From: Candidatus Gastranaerophilales bacterium
Lineage (GTDB): Bacteria > Cyanobacteriota > Vampirovibrionia > Gastranaerophilales > Gastranaerophilaceae
Direction: 5' to 3'
Length of the DNA: 64,000 nucleotides
Assembly: GCA_944323945.1 (NCBI GenBank)
Contig: CALUUL010000002.1
Span: forward strand, 17,313-81,312
The notes beneath the pieces are model-generated. The model had not been told where the DNA came from, did not search any database, and was given only the letters and a program-made list of their open reading frames with translations. How positions within the stretch are numbered: the stretch's first letter is position 1; each line of letters starts with the position of its first letter. Below are positions 54,333 to 63,514 of this stretch, in pieces. The position numbers and the translations under genes are program-made.

Positions 54333-56774
54333 ATGTTTGAACGTTTTACGGAGAAGGCTATAAAAGTAATAATGCTTGCACAAGAAGAAGCAAGAAGACT
54401 AGGTCATAATTTTGTAGGTACAGAGCAAGTTCTACTAGGTTTAATAGGAGAAGGTACAGGTGTTGCTGCAAAGACATTAAAAGCAATGGGTGTAACCTTA
54501 AAAGATGCAAGAGTAGAAGTTGAAAAAATTATAGGCAGAGGTTCAGGCTTTGTTGCAGTAGAAATTCCTTTTACGCCGAGAGCTAAACGAGTATTAGAAT
54601 TGTCTTGGGATGAAGCAAGACAGCTTGGTCACAATTATATAGGAACAGAACACCTTCTTTTAGGATTAATAAGAGAAGGCGAAGGTGTTGCCGCGAGAGT
54701 TTTAGAAAATTTAGGTGTTGATTTAAATAAAGTAAGAAGCAATGTAATAAAAATGCTTGGAGAAACAAAACCAACACAAACAGCAGCTACCGCAGGTTCT
54801 TCGTCAGGCAAAACAAAAACTCCAAGTTTAGATGAATTTGGTACAGATTTAACGCTTGCAGCACAGGAACAACGTCTTGATCCAGTCGTTGGAAGGGAAA
54901 AAGAAATTGAACGTGTAATTCAAATATTGGCAAGAAGAACAAAGAACAATCCTGTTCTATTAGGAGAACCTGGCGTTGGTAAAACTGCAGTAGTTGAAGG
55001 GTTAGCAGCAAGAATAGTAAATTCTGAAGTTCCGGATATTCTTGAAGGTAAAAAAGTCATTCAACTAGATATGGGATTACTTGTCGCAGGTACAAAATAC
55101 AGAGGTGAATTTGAAGAACGTCTTAAAAAGATAATGGACGAAATTCGTCAAGCCGGAAACATTATTTTGATAATTGATGAAATGCATACTTTAATTGGAG
55201 CAGGTGCTGCAGAAGGTGCGATTGATGCTGCAAACATACTAAAGCCAGCATTATCAAGAGGAGAAATTCAGGTTATAGGCGCTACTACATTGGATGAATA
55301 CAGAAAATATGTAGAAAAAGATCCTGCACTTGAAAGACGTTTTCAACCAATAATAATAGAAGAACCTTCTGTAGAGGATACTATTGAAATAATAAAAGGT
55401 CTAAAGCCCAAATATGAGGAACACCACAAACTAAGGATTTCAGATGAAGCAATTGTGGCAGCAACAGAACTTTCATATAAATATATTACAGACAGATTTT
55501 TACCTGATAAAGCAATTGATATTATAGATGAAGCTGCATCTAAACTAAGGATCCAAACTAGTGCACTTCCTCCTGAAGGAAAAGAATTAGAAAAACAACT
55601 AAAAGCAATAATAAAACAAAAAGAAGATGCTATAAGAAATCAAGAATTTGAGACAGCATCAAATCTTCGCGATGAAGAAGCAGATTTAAAAGAAAAAATA
55701 CGTGAATTATCATTAAAATGGCGAGAAAGCAATGAAGAAAATAAGCCCACAGTAACAGCAGAACAAGTTGCACAGGTTGTTAGTATGATGACCGGAATAC
55801 CTACAACAAAAATAACAGAGGGTGAGAGTGAAAGACTTCTAAAATTAGAAGAAACTCTTCATAACAGAGTAATTGGTCAAGATCAAGCTGTTGTGGCATT
55901 ATCCAAAGCAATAAGACGTGCAAGAGTTGGTTTAAAAGCACCTAATAGACCAATAGGTAGTTTTATTTTCTCAGGTCCAACCGGTGTTGGTAAAACAGAG
56001 CTTGCAAAAGCTTTAGCAGAAGCTGTTTTTGGAAGTGAAGACAATATGATTCGTGTTGATATGTCAGAATTTATGGAAAAACATTCAACAGCAAAATTAA
56101 TTGGTTCACCCCCAGGATATGTTGGTTATGATGATGGTGGTCATTTAACAGAATTAGTTAGAAAGAAGCCATACTGTGTCATTCTTTTCGATGAAATAGA
56201 AAAAGCACATCCGGATGTATTCAATATTATGTTACAAATCCTAGATGATGGTAGATTAACTGATTCAAAAGGAAGACATATTAACTTCAAAAATACCATT
56301 ATCATTATGACAAGTAACGTTGGTGCAAGCATGATTACCACAACAAGTAAGCTTGGCTTCTCTGTTGCAGATGATGAAGAAAAAGATAAATATGAAAAAC
56401 TAAAAGATACAGTAATGGAAGAAATGAAGAAATCCTTCCGTCCTGAATTCTTAAACAGAATTGATGATATTATTGTATTTGCACATCTATCTAAACCGGA
56501 AATAAGACAAATTGTAGACCTAATGTTAAATGACTTATTTAAACGTTTAGAATCACAAAATCTAACAATTGAAGTAACAGATGAAGTAAAAGATTACCTA
56601 GGCGAAGCAGGATATTCTGAAGCATACGGTGCAAGACCACTAAGACGTTTAATCCAAAAACGAATTGAAGATGGTTTAGCAGAAGAAATCCTATCAGGCA
56701 AATACACATCCGGGAACAAAATTGTTCTTAAATTAAAAGATGAGAAAATTGTTTTTGAATGTGAAGAAGTATAA
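54333..56774 (+). CDS. clpC: ATP-dependent protease ATPase ClpC
   Basis: An 813-residue AAA+ unfoldase. Two N-terminal Clp repeats (residues 5-75 and 80-145; both with LGHN-x-x-GTE), AAA-1 with GEPGVGKT, a middle UVR-like coiled coil ([21 protein letters not shown] near 430), AAA-2 with [10 protein letters not shown], and a C-terminal D2-small domain ([16 protein letters not shown]). It partners with ClpP, not in the window. AGGAG precedes the ATG. Confidence 0.97.
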   Translation: MFERFTEKAIKVIMLAQEEARRLGHNFVGTEQVLLGLIGEGTGVAAKTLKAMGVTLKDARVEVEKIIGRGSGFVAVEIPFTPRAKRVLELSWDEARQLGHNYIGTEHLLLGLIREGEGVAARVLENLGVDLNKVRSNVIKMLGETKPTQTAATAGSSSGKTKTPSLDEFGTDLTLAAQEQRLDPVVGREKEIERVIQILARRTKNNPVLLGEPGVGKTAVVEGLAARIVNSEVPDILEGKKVIQLDMGLLVAGTKYRGEFEERLKKIMDEIRQAGNIILIIDEMHTLIGAGAAEGAIDAANILKPALSRGEIQVIGATTLDEYRKYVEKDPALERRFQPIIIEEPSVEDTIEIIKGLKPKYEEHHKLRISDEAIVAATELSYKYITDRFLPDKAIDIIDEAASKLRIQTSALPPEGKELEKQLKAIIKQKEDAIRNQEFETASNLRDEEADLKEKIRELSLKWRESNEENKPTVTAEQVAQVVSMMTGIPTTKITEGESERLLKLEETLHNRVIGQDQAVVALSKAIRRARVGLKAPNRPIGSFIFSGPTGVGKTELAKALAEAVFGSEDNMIRVDMSEFMEKHSTAKLIGSPPGYVGYDDGGHLTELVRKKPYCVILFDEIEKAHPDVFNIMLQILDDGRLTDSKGRHINFKNTIIIMTSNVGASMITTTSKLGFSVADDEEKDKYEKLKDTVMEEMKKSFRPEFLNRIDDIIVFAHLSKPEIRQIVDLMLNDLFKRLESQNLTIEVTDEVKDYLGEAGYSEAYGARPLRRLIQKRIEDGLAEEILSGKYTSGNKIVLKLKDEKIVFECEEV

Positions 56775-56793
56775 TTATAGATATAATTGAATA

Positions 56794-56819
56794 AGAGCTC
56801 CCAATAATGGGAGCTTTTA
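56794..56819 (+). terminator. clpC terminator
   Basis: AGCTCCC and GGGAGCT form a 7-bp GC-rich stem with an AATAAT loop and T tail, 20 nt after the clpC stop. Confidence 0.88.
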
Positions 56820-56887
56820 TTTTTTTGGGGCAATTTTCAATATTATAAAAACTTTATATATATAGTTTTTATAGTAAAGGAAAAAGT

Positions 56888-58216
56888 ATGCAAATACAAA
56901 AAATAGGTAATATAACCCCAGACATTAAAATACATAATATTGAACCCCCAAAAATTATAAAACAAGACATGCAAAATGACAGTCTAGAAATAAAAACAGA
57001 TAGAATAAAAACCGAAGGAACGGACAATAACACTAAAGTCTCTTTAAAAGAAGGTTTATCGCTTATAGGGAAAGGCTTTATCAATAAAGCAAAAGATTTA
57101 GGTAAAGCTATAATAAAACACCCGGTAAAAACAATTGCAATAATGGCAGGAACAGCATTAGGTATAGCAGCATTACCAATAATAGGAATAAGTAGTGCTG
57201 CAGGAGCTGCCGCTATAGCCATAGGTTGCGGAGCAATAGCAGTAGGTAAAACAATTTATCATTCAACAAAAGCTATAAAACATAATAAGAATGGAGAATA
57301 TAACGAATTAAGGAATGATCTACAAAAAATAGGTGGAGATGGTCTTGATTTAGCACTTTCTTTACCATTTGTTCCAAAAGCATTTAAAACATTACAAAGA
57401 AATATTAAATTTGCGCCAACAATAGGTCTCAATAAAGAACTACTTTCAAATATAAAAAATGCAAAAGGGTTAAATGCAAAATATACAGAACTACTAAAAG
57501 GTGATATAAAAATCAACTATGAAACAATGGCAAATGAAATGGGTCTAAAAATAAAACCCCAATTAGTATTTGACGATACAATGCAATTTGATTTACAAAA
57601 AGGAGTTATAGCTGGAGAATACGAACCAACAACAGGTGTAATGAAGATTAATCCTAAAACTTTGAATCCTATAGCAAGAATAATAACAAAGACAAAGCCT
57701 GAAGAAATATTAAGACATGAATTAACACATTTTCAACAGTTTTCAGATATTGCAAGAACAGAAGGTATAGGCATAAATGGATTAAAAGAATTATTGACAG
57801 AATATTATAAAAAAGCAATAGACATAGGTGGTCTGCCAAAGCAGAATTTTGAATATGCAAGGAATATGGTACATGGTGACAAAAGCGTATTTAATTCAAA
57901 ATTTTATGAAAATATTATACGTGAAAAAGGTTCTATTACAGCCGGAAGCCAAGATGCACTAAATGTAAAAAATTATATGGATGGACTAATAGGTAAAGTT
58001 ACAAGTGATGTTGATAAAATCAAAGCACTTAAAATAGGAATACTAGGACCATCTTACAAAGATATGAAAAAAGTCTTTAAAATATACAAGGAAAATCCAT
58101 TAGAAGCACCTGCATATCAAGCACAAGAAATATATTCTAAAGAATTTTTAAGATTTAGACCTAATACAACAAAAGACATTTTAAGTATAGAAAGTCTTGC
58201 ATTAGATGAAAAATAA
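56888..58216 (+). CDS. putative membrane HExxH metallopeptidase
   Basis: A 442-residue protein. A polar N-terminal arm (residues 1-80) is followed by a hydrophobic, glycine-rich hairpin (IAIMAGTALGIAALPIIG and AAGAAAIAIGCGAIAVG, about 84-120) and a C-terminal soluble domain. H277-E278-L-T-H281 in EEILRHELTHFQQF is a zinc motif; a third ligand cannot be fixed. The family is unrecognised. AAGGAAA precedes ATG. Compare the HExxH protein at 19339, which is otherwise unrelated. Confidence 0.6.
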   Translation: MQIQKIGNITPDIKIHNIEPPKIIKQDMQNDSLEIKTDRIKTEGTDNNTKVSLKEGLSLIGKGFINKAKDLGKAIIKHPVKTIAIMAGTALGIAALPIIGISSAAGAAAIAIGCGAIAVGKTIYHSTKAIKHNKNGEYNELRNDLQKIGGDGLDLALSLPFVPKAFKTLQRNIKFAPTIGLNKELLSNIKNAKGLNAKYTELLKGDIKINYETMANEMGLKIKPQLVFDDTMQFDLQKGVIAGEYEPTTGVMKINPKTLNPIARIITKTKPEEILRHELTHFQQFSDIARTEGIGINGLKELLTEYYKKAIDIGGLPKQNFEYARNMVHGDKSVFNSKFYENIIREKGSITAGSQDALNVKNYMDGLIGKVTSDVDKIKALKIGILGPSYKDMKKVFKIYKENPLEAPAYQAQEIYSKEFLRFRPNTTKDILSIESLALDEK

Positions 58217-58246
58217 AAAGCTCTTTTACATAGGGCTTTTTTTTTT
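58216..58246 (+). terminator. weak terminator
   Basis: AAAAGC(TC) and (GG)GCTTTT form a weak stem followed by ten T residues, just after the stop at 58216. Confidence 0.55.
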
Positions 58247-58259
58247 AAATAAAAAATGA

Positions 58260-58265
58260 TATAAT
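58260..58265 (+). promoter_or_regulatory. -10 box, leaderless promoter candidate
   Basis: TATAAT ends 6 nt before the ATG of a 16-codon ORF at 58272. Upstream is AT-rich, with a poor -35. Confidence 0.5.
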
Positions 58266-58271
58266 ATAGGC

Positions 58272-58322
58272 ATGAGAAAAATATTATTAAACTGTTTATC
58301 TTCTTATTCATCTGACACCTGA
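58272..58322 (+). CDS. 16-residue candidate leader peptide
   Basis: ATG 58272 opens a 16-codon ORF (MRKILLNCLSSYSSDT) ending at TGA 58320-58322. Its last codons form the 5' arm of a nested hairpin: TGACAC 58313-58318 with GTGTCA 58343-58348, and TGAAG 58320-58324 with CTTCA 58332-58336. The ORF has no ribosome site, but a TATAAT box is 6 nt before it. It precedes a two-helix membrane protein gene at 58386. It could be a regulatory leader or noise. Confidence 0.4.
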   Translation: MRKILLNCLSSYSSDT

Positions 58323-58348
58323 AGTGAGTGGCTTCATTTTTAGTGTCA
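58313..58348 (+). ncRNA. nested hairpin in a leader RNA
   Basis: The outer stem of 6 bp and inner stem of 5 bp are separated on one side by 1 nt and on the other by 6 nt, and the inner loop is 7 nt. It lies between the leader ORF and the 58386 gene. No long T run follows (ATTTTAATTTTT), so it may be an attenuator or anti-terminator rather than a simple terminator. No known RNA family is recognised. Confidence 0.4.
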
Positions 58349-58385
58349 CATTTTAATTTTTAAAAAGAAGAAAAGGCGGTATTGT

Positions 58386-58613
58386 ATGCAAAAATTTGCT
58401 ACGTGTTTTTCAGTAATATTTTTATTACTCTCATTTATGATGCTTATTGGTGTATTATATTTTAATTTGCCACAATTAATAAGCGGAAACAGAATTGTTT
58501 TATTTGTATTTTTGAACTCAGTTATGCTTGTTGGTGTTGGTGTATTCTTCTTAATGTTTAAAGAAAGAATTATCCAATATATTCAAAACTATAGAAGAGA
58601 AAAACAAATTTAG
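58386..58613 (+). CDS. small two-helix membrane protein
   Basis: A 75-residue protein with two hydrophobic helices (about residues 6-29 and 40-59) and a basic C-terminus (RREKQI). A modest ribosome site (AAAAGG) lies 11 nt upstream. No family recognised. It overlaps lipA's end by 4 nt tail to tail. A leader ORF and hairpin occupy the gap before it. Confidence 0.55.
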   Translation: MQKFATCFSVIFLLLSFMMLIGVLYFNLPQLISGNRIVLFVFLNSVMLVGVGVFFLMFKERIIQYIQNYRREKQI

Positions 58614-59458
58614 TTCTTATCAAAAACTTCATAAGCTTTATAAGAACTTCTCGTAAGCGGAGAAAAGAAAGTATGTTTAATTCCGATTTTCTTTGCAATA
58701 GAGGAAAGTTCTTCATATTCAAATGGTTCATAATAACGAGAGACTTCTAAATGTTTTTTTGTAGGCGCTATATATTGTCCTATTGTTACTATATCACATT
58801 GAATTTTAGCTAAATCCTCAAATGTTTTGATTAGTTCTTCTTTTGTTTCTCCAAGTCCAACCATTAAACCAGTTTTAGTAAGAATATTAGAATTTTTCTT
58901 TATATATTCTAAAAAGCATAATGAACGAAAATAATCAGCTTGCGGTCTTGCTTTTTTATACAAAGATTGAACAGTTTCTATATTATGATTAAAAACATCA
59001 GGTTTAGCATTAATAACATTATCAATACTAGCTTCGATACCTTTAAAATCAGGAGTAAGAACTTCAATTTTTATATTTTTGTCAATATTTCTAATTTTTC
59101 GAATAACATTTGCAAAATGCATTGAACCACCATCAGGTAAATCATCACGAGTAACAGATGTAACAACAACATAATTAAGTCCAAGTTCTTTAACTGCATC
59201 AGCAATCATACCAGGTTCATTATCATTTAAAGGTTGAGGACAAGCACAAGTAATATTACAGAATCTACAATTTCTTGTACAAGAATTTCCCATTATAAGA
59301 AAAGTAGCTGTATTTTTAGAATAACATTCACTTTTATTCGGACACCTTGCGGCCTCACAAACAGTATTCAAACAATGAGTCTTAAGTATATGCCTTACTT
59401 TTTTTGTTTTTTCTGTATCAATAATTCCACGTTTCAAATATAAAGGAAGTCTTTGCAT
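58610..59458 (-). CDS. lipA: lipoyl synthase
   Basis: Inserts sulphur into octanoyl groups to form lipoate. A 282-residue radical-SAM enzyme with both cluster motifs: CX4CX5C (CEAARCPNKSEC) and CX3CX2C (CTRNCRFC). The auxiliary cluster's serine ligand is in RSSYKA near the C-terminus. AGGAAT precedes ATG. Confidence 0.95.
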   Translation of the reverse strand: MQRLPLYLKRGIIDTEKTKKVRHILKTHCLNTVCEAARCPNKSECYSKNTATFLIMGNSCTRNCRFCNITCACPQPLNDNEPGMIADAVKELGLNYVVVTSVTRDDLPDGGSMHFANVIRKIRNIDKNIKIEVLTPDFKGIEASIDNVINAKPDVFNHNIETVQSLYKKARPQADYFRSLCFLEYIKKNSNILTKTGLMVGLGETKEELIKTFEDLAKIQCDIVTIGQYIAPTKKHLEVSRYYEPFEYEELSSIAKKIGIKHTFFSPLTRSSYKAYEVFDKN

Positions 59459-59463
59459 ACAAA

Positions 59464-59859
59464 TTATTCCTGGATTAATTCTATTTCATTTCCGTCAGGA
59501 TCTTTAATAAAAGCTATCAATTTTTTAGAAGTTTCACCTTTTTCATTTTTTAAATTAAGCTCAAAAGGTTCCCATAAAAATTCATAACCGAATTCCTTTA
59601 CCTTTTTAGTAATCAGACTCATATTATCAACAGCAAATGCAAAATGACCAAATGCATTACCATTCTTATAACCATCTATTGGTGTATTATAATTATACGT
59701 AAGTTCAATTTGACAAGAATTCTCATCTTCTCCTAAAAAATATAAATCACAATCATCTAATGATTTTTTTTCAAGTAAATTTAGCCCAAGAAAATCATTA
59801 TAAAATCTTAAAGAATCATCTATATTTTTAACCCTAATCATTGAATGTAGAAATTTCAT
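59464..59859 (-). CDS. gloA: VOC-superfamily protein, glyoxalase I-like
   Basis: A 131-residue protein of the glyoxalase/bleomycin-resistance fold. Two beta-alpha-beta-beta-beta units are visible: HSMIRVKNIDDSLRFYNDFLG and HFAFAVDNMSLITKKV. Metal ligands H5, E54, H72 and E126-like positions are plausible (DPDGNEIELIQ). Probably a lactoylglutathione lyase, though the 5' region could suit other VOC enzymes. lipA lies 5 nt beyond its stop. Confidence 0.8.
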   Translation of the reverse strand: MKFLHSMIRVKNIDDSLRFYNDFLGLNLLEKKSLDDCDLYFLGEDENSCQIELTYNYNTPIDGYKNGNAFGHFAFAVDNMSLITKKVKEFGYEFLWEPFELNLKNEKGETSKKLIAFIKDPDGNEIELIQE

Positions 59860-59901
59860 AATTTAAGCTCCTTCCAAAATTTAACTATATTATATAATAA
59901 A

Positions 59902-60582
59902 CTACTTTGCAGTTAAAAGAGCTTCTTTATTTTCATCGAAATAAAATTCAACATAATCATCATCCATAGGGAAGTTAACAGTCTGAACAATATCTTGCTT
60001 CATATCTTGAGCAAAAGACTTATTTAAGTAGTTAAATCCCATGTACAAAGAAACTAATATTAAAGTTGAAATCATAAAACCAAGAACAACTGCAGCACGT
60101 TTATAAACATTTTCAAAAGAATCTTTATTATCATCTAACATCCGCTTCATTACTTTCTTTGAAAAGTTAATGTTAATATTATCCTTAAACCTTGCAACAG
60201 AATGTTTTATATTATTTTTAAGACCATAAGCACTTGCAAGCTCAACTCTTGCTGGTTTTGACTTCAATAAATATTTTCTAAATTTAATACTATCGTCATA
60301 ACATAATTCATCATCAATATAAGGAGAAATATTCTTATAAAATTGTTCATATTCTCTTATATTGAACATTTTATTGGTTTCAATACGTTCAAACTCAGAT
60401 AATAATTTTTCATATTCAAAATGAAGATTAGTTATAATTTCATGCATTTCCAAATATTTTCTATAACATTCACTACATTTAGAAAAATGATGTTCAACAA
60501 AAGCTTTATCATCTTCGTCAAGTTTATTTTCAATATACAAAGACAACATAGAAACTACTTTCTTACATATTGGATTATCCAA
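59902..60582 (-). CDS. anti-sigma factor with zinc-binding N-terminus
   Basis: A 226-residue protein. Residues 25-40 (HHFSKCSECYRKYLEM) form an HxxxCxxC zinc-binding anti-sigma motif. One membrane helix lies near 170-188, and a short C-terminal domain should sit outside the cytosol. Probable start is TTG 60582 after AAGGAG. It is 13 nt after the sigma factor gene, so the two form a regulatory pair; the signal is unknown. Confidence 0.85.
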   Translation of the reverse strand: MDNPICKKVVSMLSLYIENKLDEDDKAFVEHHFSKCSECYRKYLEMHEIITNLHFEYEKLLSEFERIETNKMFNIREYEQFYKNISPYIDDELCYDDSIKFRKYLLKSKPARVELASAYGLKNNIKHSVARFKDNININFSKKVMKRMLDDNKDSFENVYKRAAVVLGFMISTLILVSLYMGFNYLNKSFAQDMKQDIVQTVNFPMDDDYVEFYFDENKEALLTAK

Positions 60583-60595
60583 ATTAAATCTCCTT

Positions 60596-61204
60596 TTATG
60601 TTATATACGGTTTCAAACATTCTTGTAATTTATTTCTGGCACGAGATATTCTTGATTTAACCGTGCCAACATTAGTTTTAGTAATTCTTGCTATTTCTTC
60701 ATAGCTAAGACCTTGTAATTCTCTAAGAATAATTACAATTCTAAAATGTTCAGGAAGCTTACAAATCATCTCTCTTATAATGTCAGTAAGTTCATTTCCT
60801 AATGTTGTTTCATCAGGTTTTAGATTTTTATCGCATATATGTAAAGCACAATTATCATTTACATCATCATTTTGCCAAAAAGTATCAATAGAAACATAAT
60901 CAGGAACTCTTTGTTTTTTACGCAATTCATCATAAAAAAGATTGGTAATAATTTGGCCTAACCAAGATTTAAATAATTTAGGGTTTTTTAACGTCTTTAT
61001 ATTTTTGGTCATCCGGTATAAAGCTTCTTGAGTCAAGTCAGATATATTTTCTCTTGTAGCACCTAAATAACAAAAAGAAGCATAAATATTTTTTTGTTCT
61101 CTTTTTATAAGTTCTTCAAGTGCATCATAATTATCTTCCTGAGCTGTACAAATCAAATCGTACAAATTCATTTCTTTATACTTTTTTTTAGTTAATCCTT
61201 TCAA
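60596..61204 (-). CDS. ECF-type RNA polymerase sigma factor
   Basis: A 202-residue sigma factor: region 2 (DLICTAQ... with DLTQEALYRM), and region 4 with LREFRIV-like LQGLSYEEIARITKTNVGTVKSRISRARNKLQECL. No region 1 or 3, as in the ECF class. The start is uncertain: TTG 61204, with AGGGG upstream, or an ATG at 61171. Cotranscribed with its anti-sigma factor. It may control envelope stress; its targets are not shown. Confidence 0.88.
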   Translation of the reverse strand: MKGLTKKKYKEMNLYDLICTAQEDNYDALEELIKREQKNIYASFCYLGATRENISDLTQEALYRMTKNIKTLKNPKLFKSWLGQIITNLFYDELRKKQRVPDYVSIDTFWQNDDVNDNCALHICDKNLKPDETTLGNELTDIIREMICKLPEHFRIVIILRELQGLSYEEIARITKTNVGTVKSRISRARNKLQECLKPYIT

Positions 61205-61319
61205 TTAATATACCCCTATCAAACCCAAAGTCTTTTTTATATAATCTAAAAATAGGATAAATTAAGGTTACAGACTATGACCTAATCGGTCTAAACAATT
61301 AGCTATATATGGATTGAAT

Positions 61320-61790
61320 ATGAAAATAAACCAACTTAGATTAAAAAATAAAAAGAAATATTTAATTGCAAATTCAGATTCTTACAAAACTGAAAATGAT
61401 TTTCTCGATGCAATAGCAAACAGACTTAATGAAGGAATAGATATAATTGAACTAAGAGAAATAAATTCAACACCTGAGAAAATAATAAGAATAGGAAAAA
61501 AAGTTAGAGAGTTAAGCTCAATATTTAACACTTTATTTATTATCAATGATCGAATTGATATTGCACAAATTATACACACAGATGGCATTTTTTTAAATAA
61601 ATTTTCTATAGATATTACCTCAACAAGAGAATTAACAAATAAAGAAACAATTATTGGCAAATTTGTATCTAATGAAGAAGAAATAAAAAAAGCAGAGAGA
61701 TACGGTGCAGACTATCTTATATATGAAGAAAAGATTAATTCAAAAACAGACCTTCCTTATTTTATATTTTCAGAATGCAAAAAATTATAA
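61320..61790 (+). CDS. ThiE/TenI-like, shortened
   Basis: A 156-residue protein aligned to thiamine phosphate synthase. It keeps LREINS (usual LREK, the Lys changed to Ile), IINDRIDIAQIIHTDGIFL (substrate motif), IIGKF and AERYGADYLIYE. It lacks the C-terminal third with the GG phosphate motif, so it is about 55 residues shorter than ThiE. A ThiE function is therefore doubtful; it may be a relict or have a changed role. ATG 61320 preferred over TTG 61314. Confidence 0.65.
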   Translation: MKINQLRLKNKKKYLIANSDSYKTENDFLDAIANRLNEGIDIIELREINSTPEKIIRIGKKVRELSSIFNTLFIINDRIDIAQIIHTDGIFLNKFSIDITSTRELTNKETIIGKFVSNEEEIKKAERYGADYLIYEEKINSKTDLPYFIFSECKKL

Positions 61791-61853
61791 AAATATTTTG
61801 AAGAAAAGCTTGACTCTATTTTATGCTTTAGATAAACTAATAAATGTTGGTAG

Positions 61854-61929
61854 GCTCCCATCGTCTAGAGGCCTAGGACACATCCCTTTCACGGATGCGA
61901 CAGGGGTTCAAATCCCCTTGGGAGTACCA
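61854..61929 (+). tRNA. tRNA-Glu (TTC)
   Basis: A 76-nt cloverleaf with encoded CCA. The anticodon loop CTTTCAC sits in the CATCC/GGATG stem, so the anticodon is TTC (Glu). The T stem AGGGG/CCCCT pairs fully; the acceptor is GCTCCCA against TGGGAGT with a G:U at 1:72. Followed by a terminator. Confidence 0.96.
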
Positions 61930-61934
61930 TTATA

Positions 61935-61957
61935 AGAGCCGAAAGGCTCTTTTTTTA
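61935..61957 (+). terminator. tRNA-Glu terminator
   Basis: AGAGCC-GAAA-GGCTCT forms a 6-bp stem with a GNRA loop, then seven T residues. It abuts the end of the minus-strand gene at 61958 and may be bidirectional. Confidence 0.9.
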
Positions 61958-62743
61958 TTACCAACGGAAATAATCTTCAACTTCATTCCTAAACTTAGCA
62001 AGCTGTTCAATTACACTTGGTGACAATGTTTTATCCATTGGTTCATTTTTTAGAATATCATATAATTGATACCACATAAAAGTTCTATCTGTTCCATTTT
62101 GGCAACCGAAATACAATGGTAATGGCAGGTCATCATTTTCACCATTCAGTATTTTTACAAATTCTTTTAATGCAGTTATTTTTTCACCATAATGTTCTTC
62201 AGCATATAAATAAGGATGATTTATTAATTCTTTAAGTAAATCCCCACTTATATCAAATACATTCAATGCACCACCATTTATTTCGTTTAACTCAACAAAA
62301 TTCAATCCCAAAGCTTCAGCATTTTCTTTGTAGTCAGGATAATTTACAAAGCATAGAACACTTTTAATTCCAGCATCTTTTAATCCTTTTAATTTATCAT
62401 TTTGATAAGCTATATGTCCGCCGGAATACAACTCATTCGGACGTCTTTCCCTAAAAGATGGAAGATTCAATTTTTCCAATTTATTCAAATTTACTTTTGT
62501 TTTTATAACTGGCTTTTCAGGTTTATGATAAAGAGGTTTTGTCATCCTTTCAGATGCTCTTAAAGATAATTTTTCTTTAATTAATTGATCATAATAAAAG
62601 AACTGTGGTCCCATTTGTTCTTCAAAATGAGCTCGAACAATATCAAGTGTTTGATCTTGTTTATCAGGAATATATCTTCCTTTATAAATAAGTTCCGAAC
62701 CGAAAGATTTTGAATTTATCTGCGGTATATTACTAATCAACAT
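61958..62743 (-). CDS. CX5R phosphatase-like protein
   Basis: A 261-residue protein. The C-terminal part has C-Q-N-G-T-D-R in PLYFGCQNGTDRTF (about residue 210), a CX5R P-loop of cysteine-based phosphatases, though the core is unusual and LCFVNYPDYKENAEALGL might be a diverged WPD-loop region. Residues 1-100 are helical and charged. The N-terminus (MLISNIPQINSKSFGSEL) resembles those at 7221 and 23175. I start at ATG 62743, which has GAGG upstream; a longer frame has no site. Confidence 0.6.
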   Translation of the reverse strand: MLISNIPQINSKSFGSELIYKGRYIPDKQDQTLDIVRAHFEEQMGPQFFYYDQLIKEKLSLRASERMTKPLYHKPEKPVIKTKVNLNKLEKLNLPSFRERRPNELYSGGHIAYQNDKLKGLKDAGIKSVLCFVNYPDYKENAEALGLNFVELNEINGGALNVFDISGDLLKELINHPYLYAEEHYGEKITALKEFVKILNGENDDLPLPLYFGCQNGTDRTFMWYQLYDILKNEPMDKTLSPSVIEQLAKFRNEVEDYFRW

Positions 62744-62823
62744 TATAATTACCTCACACAAAGTTACAATTATATAAAACAACTTAAAAAAAATTTTGAA
62801 TATTTTCTTAAAAAAATTAAGAA

Positions 62824-62862
62824 ATATAAATAAGGCAGAGAAAATCTCTGCCTTATTTATAT
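62824..62862 (-). terminator. rubrerythrin terminator
   Basis: A 17-bp inverted repeat: arm 62824-62840, 5-nt loop, arm 62846-62862, with GGCAGAG/CTCTGCC at its core. It lies 17 nt past the stop of the 62880 gene. Confidence 0.9.
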
Positions 62863-62879
62863 TCGTATAATACTAAAAA

Positions 62880-63425
62880 TTAAAATAATCTTTTTAATAA
62901 ACCTTGGAAACCTTGACCATGACGAGCTTCATCTTTAGCCATTTCATGAACTGTATCATGAATTGCATCATAACCAAGTTCTTTAGCTCTTTTAGCAATT
63001 TCCATCTTTGAAGAACAAGCCCCAGATTCAGCTTCAGCTCTCATTTCAAGATTTTTCTTAGTTGAAGAAGTAACAACTTCACCTAATAATTCAGCAAATT
63101 TAGCAGCATGTTCAGCTTCTTCAAAGGCATATCTTTTAAATGCTTCAGCAACTTCAGGATATCCTTCTCTTTCAGCTTGTCTGCTCATTGCAAGGTACAT
63201 ACCGACTTCAGTACATTCACCTGCAAAGTGCTCTTTTAAACCTTGCAATACTTGTTCATCTACACCTTTTGCAACTCCGATTACATGCTCTGTAACCCAA
63301 GTTAAACCTTGTGATTCATCAACTTTATTAAATTTTTCTGCACCAGCTCCGCATAATGGACATTTTTCAGGTGCTTTATCTGCTTCTACGGTATATCCGC
63401 ATACGCTACATACAAATTTTGACAT
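62880..63425 (-). CDS. reverse rubrerythrin
   Basis: A 181-residue protein with the rubredoxin domain first (CSVCGYTV and CPLCGAG near residues 6-25) and the ferritin-like diiron domain after ([31 protein letters not shown], and EMKDEARHG-like [10 protein letters not shown]). This reversed order marks revRbr, an NADH-peroxidase component in anaerobes. Monocistronic. Confidence 0.95.
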   Translation of the reverse strand: MSKFVCSVCGYTVEADKAPEKCPLCGAGAEKFNKVDESQGLTWVTEHVIGVAKGVDEQVLQGLKEHFAGECTEVGMYLAMSRQAEREGYPEVAEAFKRYAFEEAEHAAKFAELLGEVVTSSTKKNLEMRAEAESGACSSKMEIAKRAKELGYDAIHDTVHEMAKDEARHGQGFQGLLKRLF

Positions 63426-63514
63426 AATTTACCTCTTCTTTCTTTTTTGTCTTTCATTTTTATTTATAAATTTATTATACTATATTATAAAAAAAAGAAA
63501 AGTGATAACCAATA

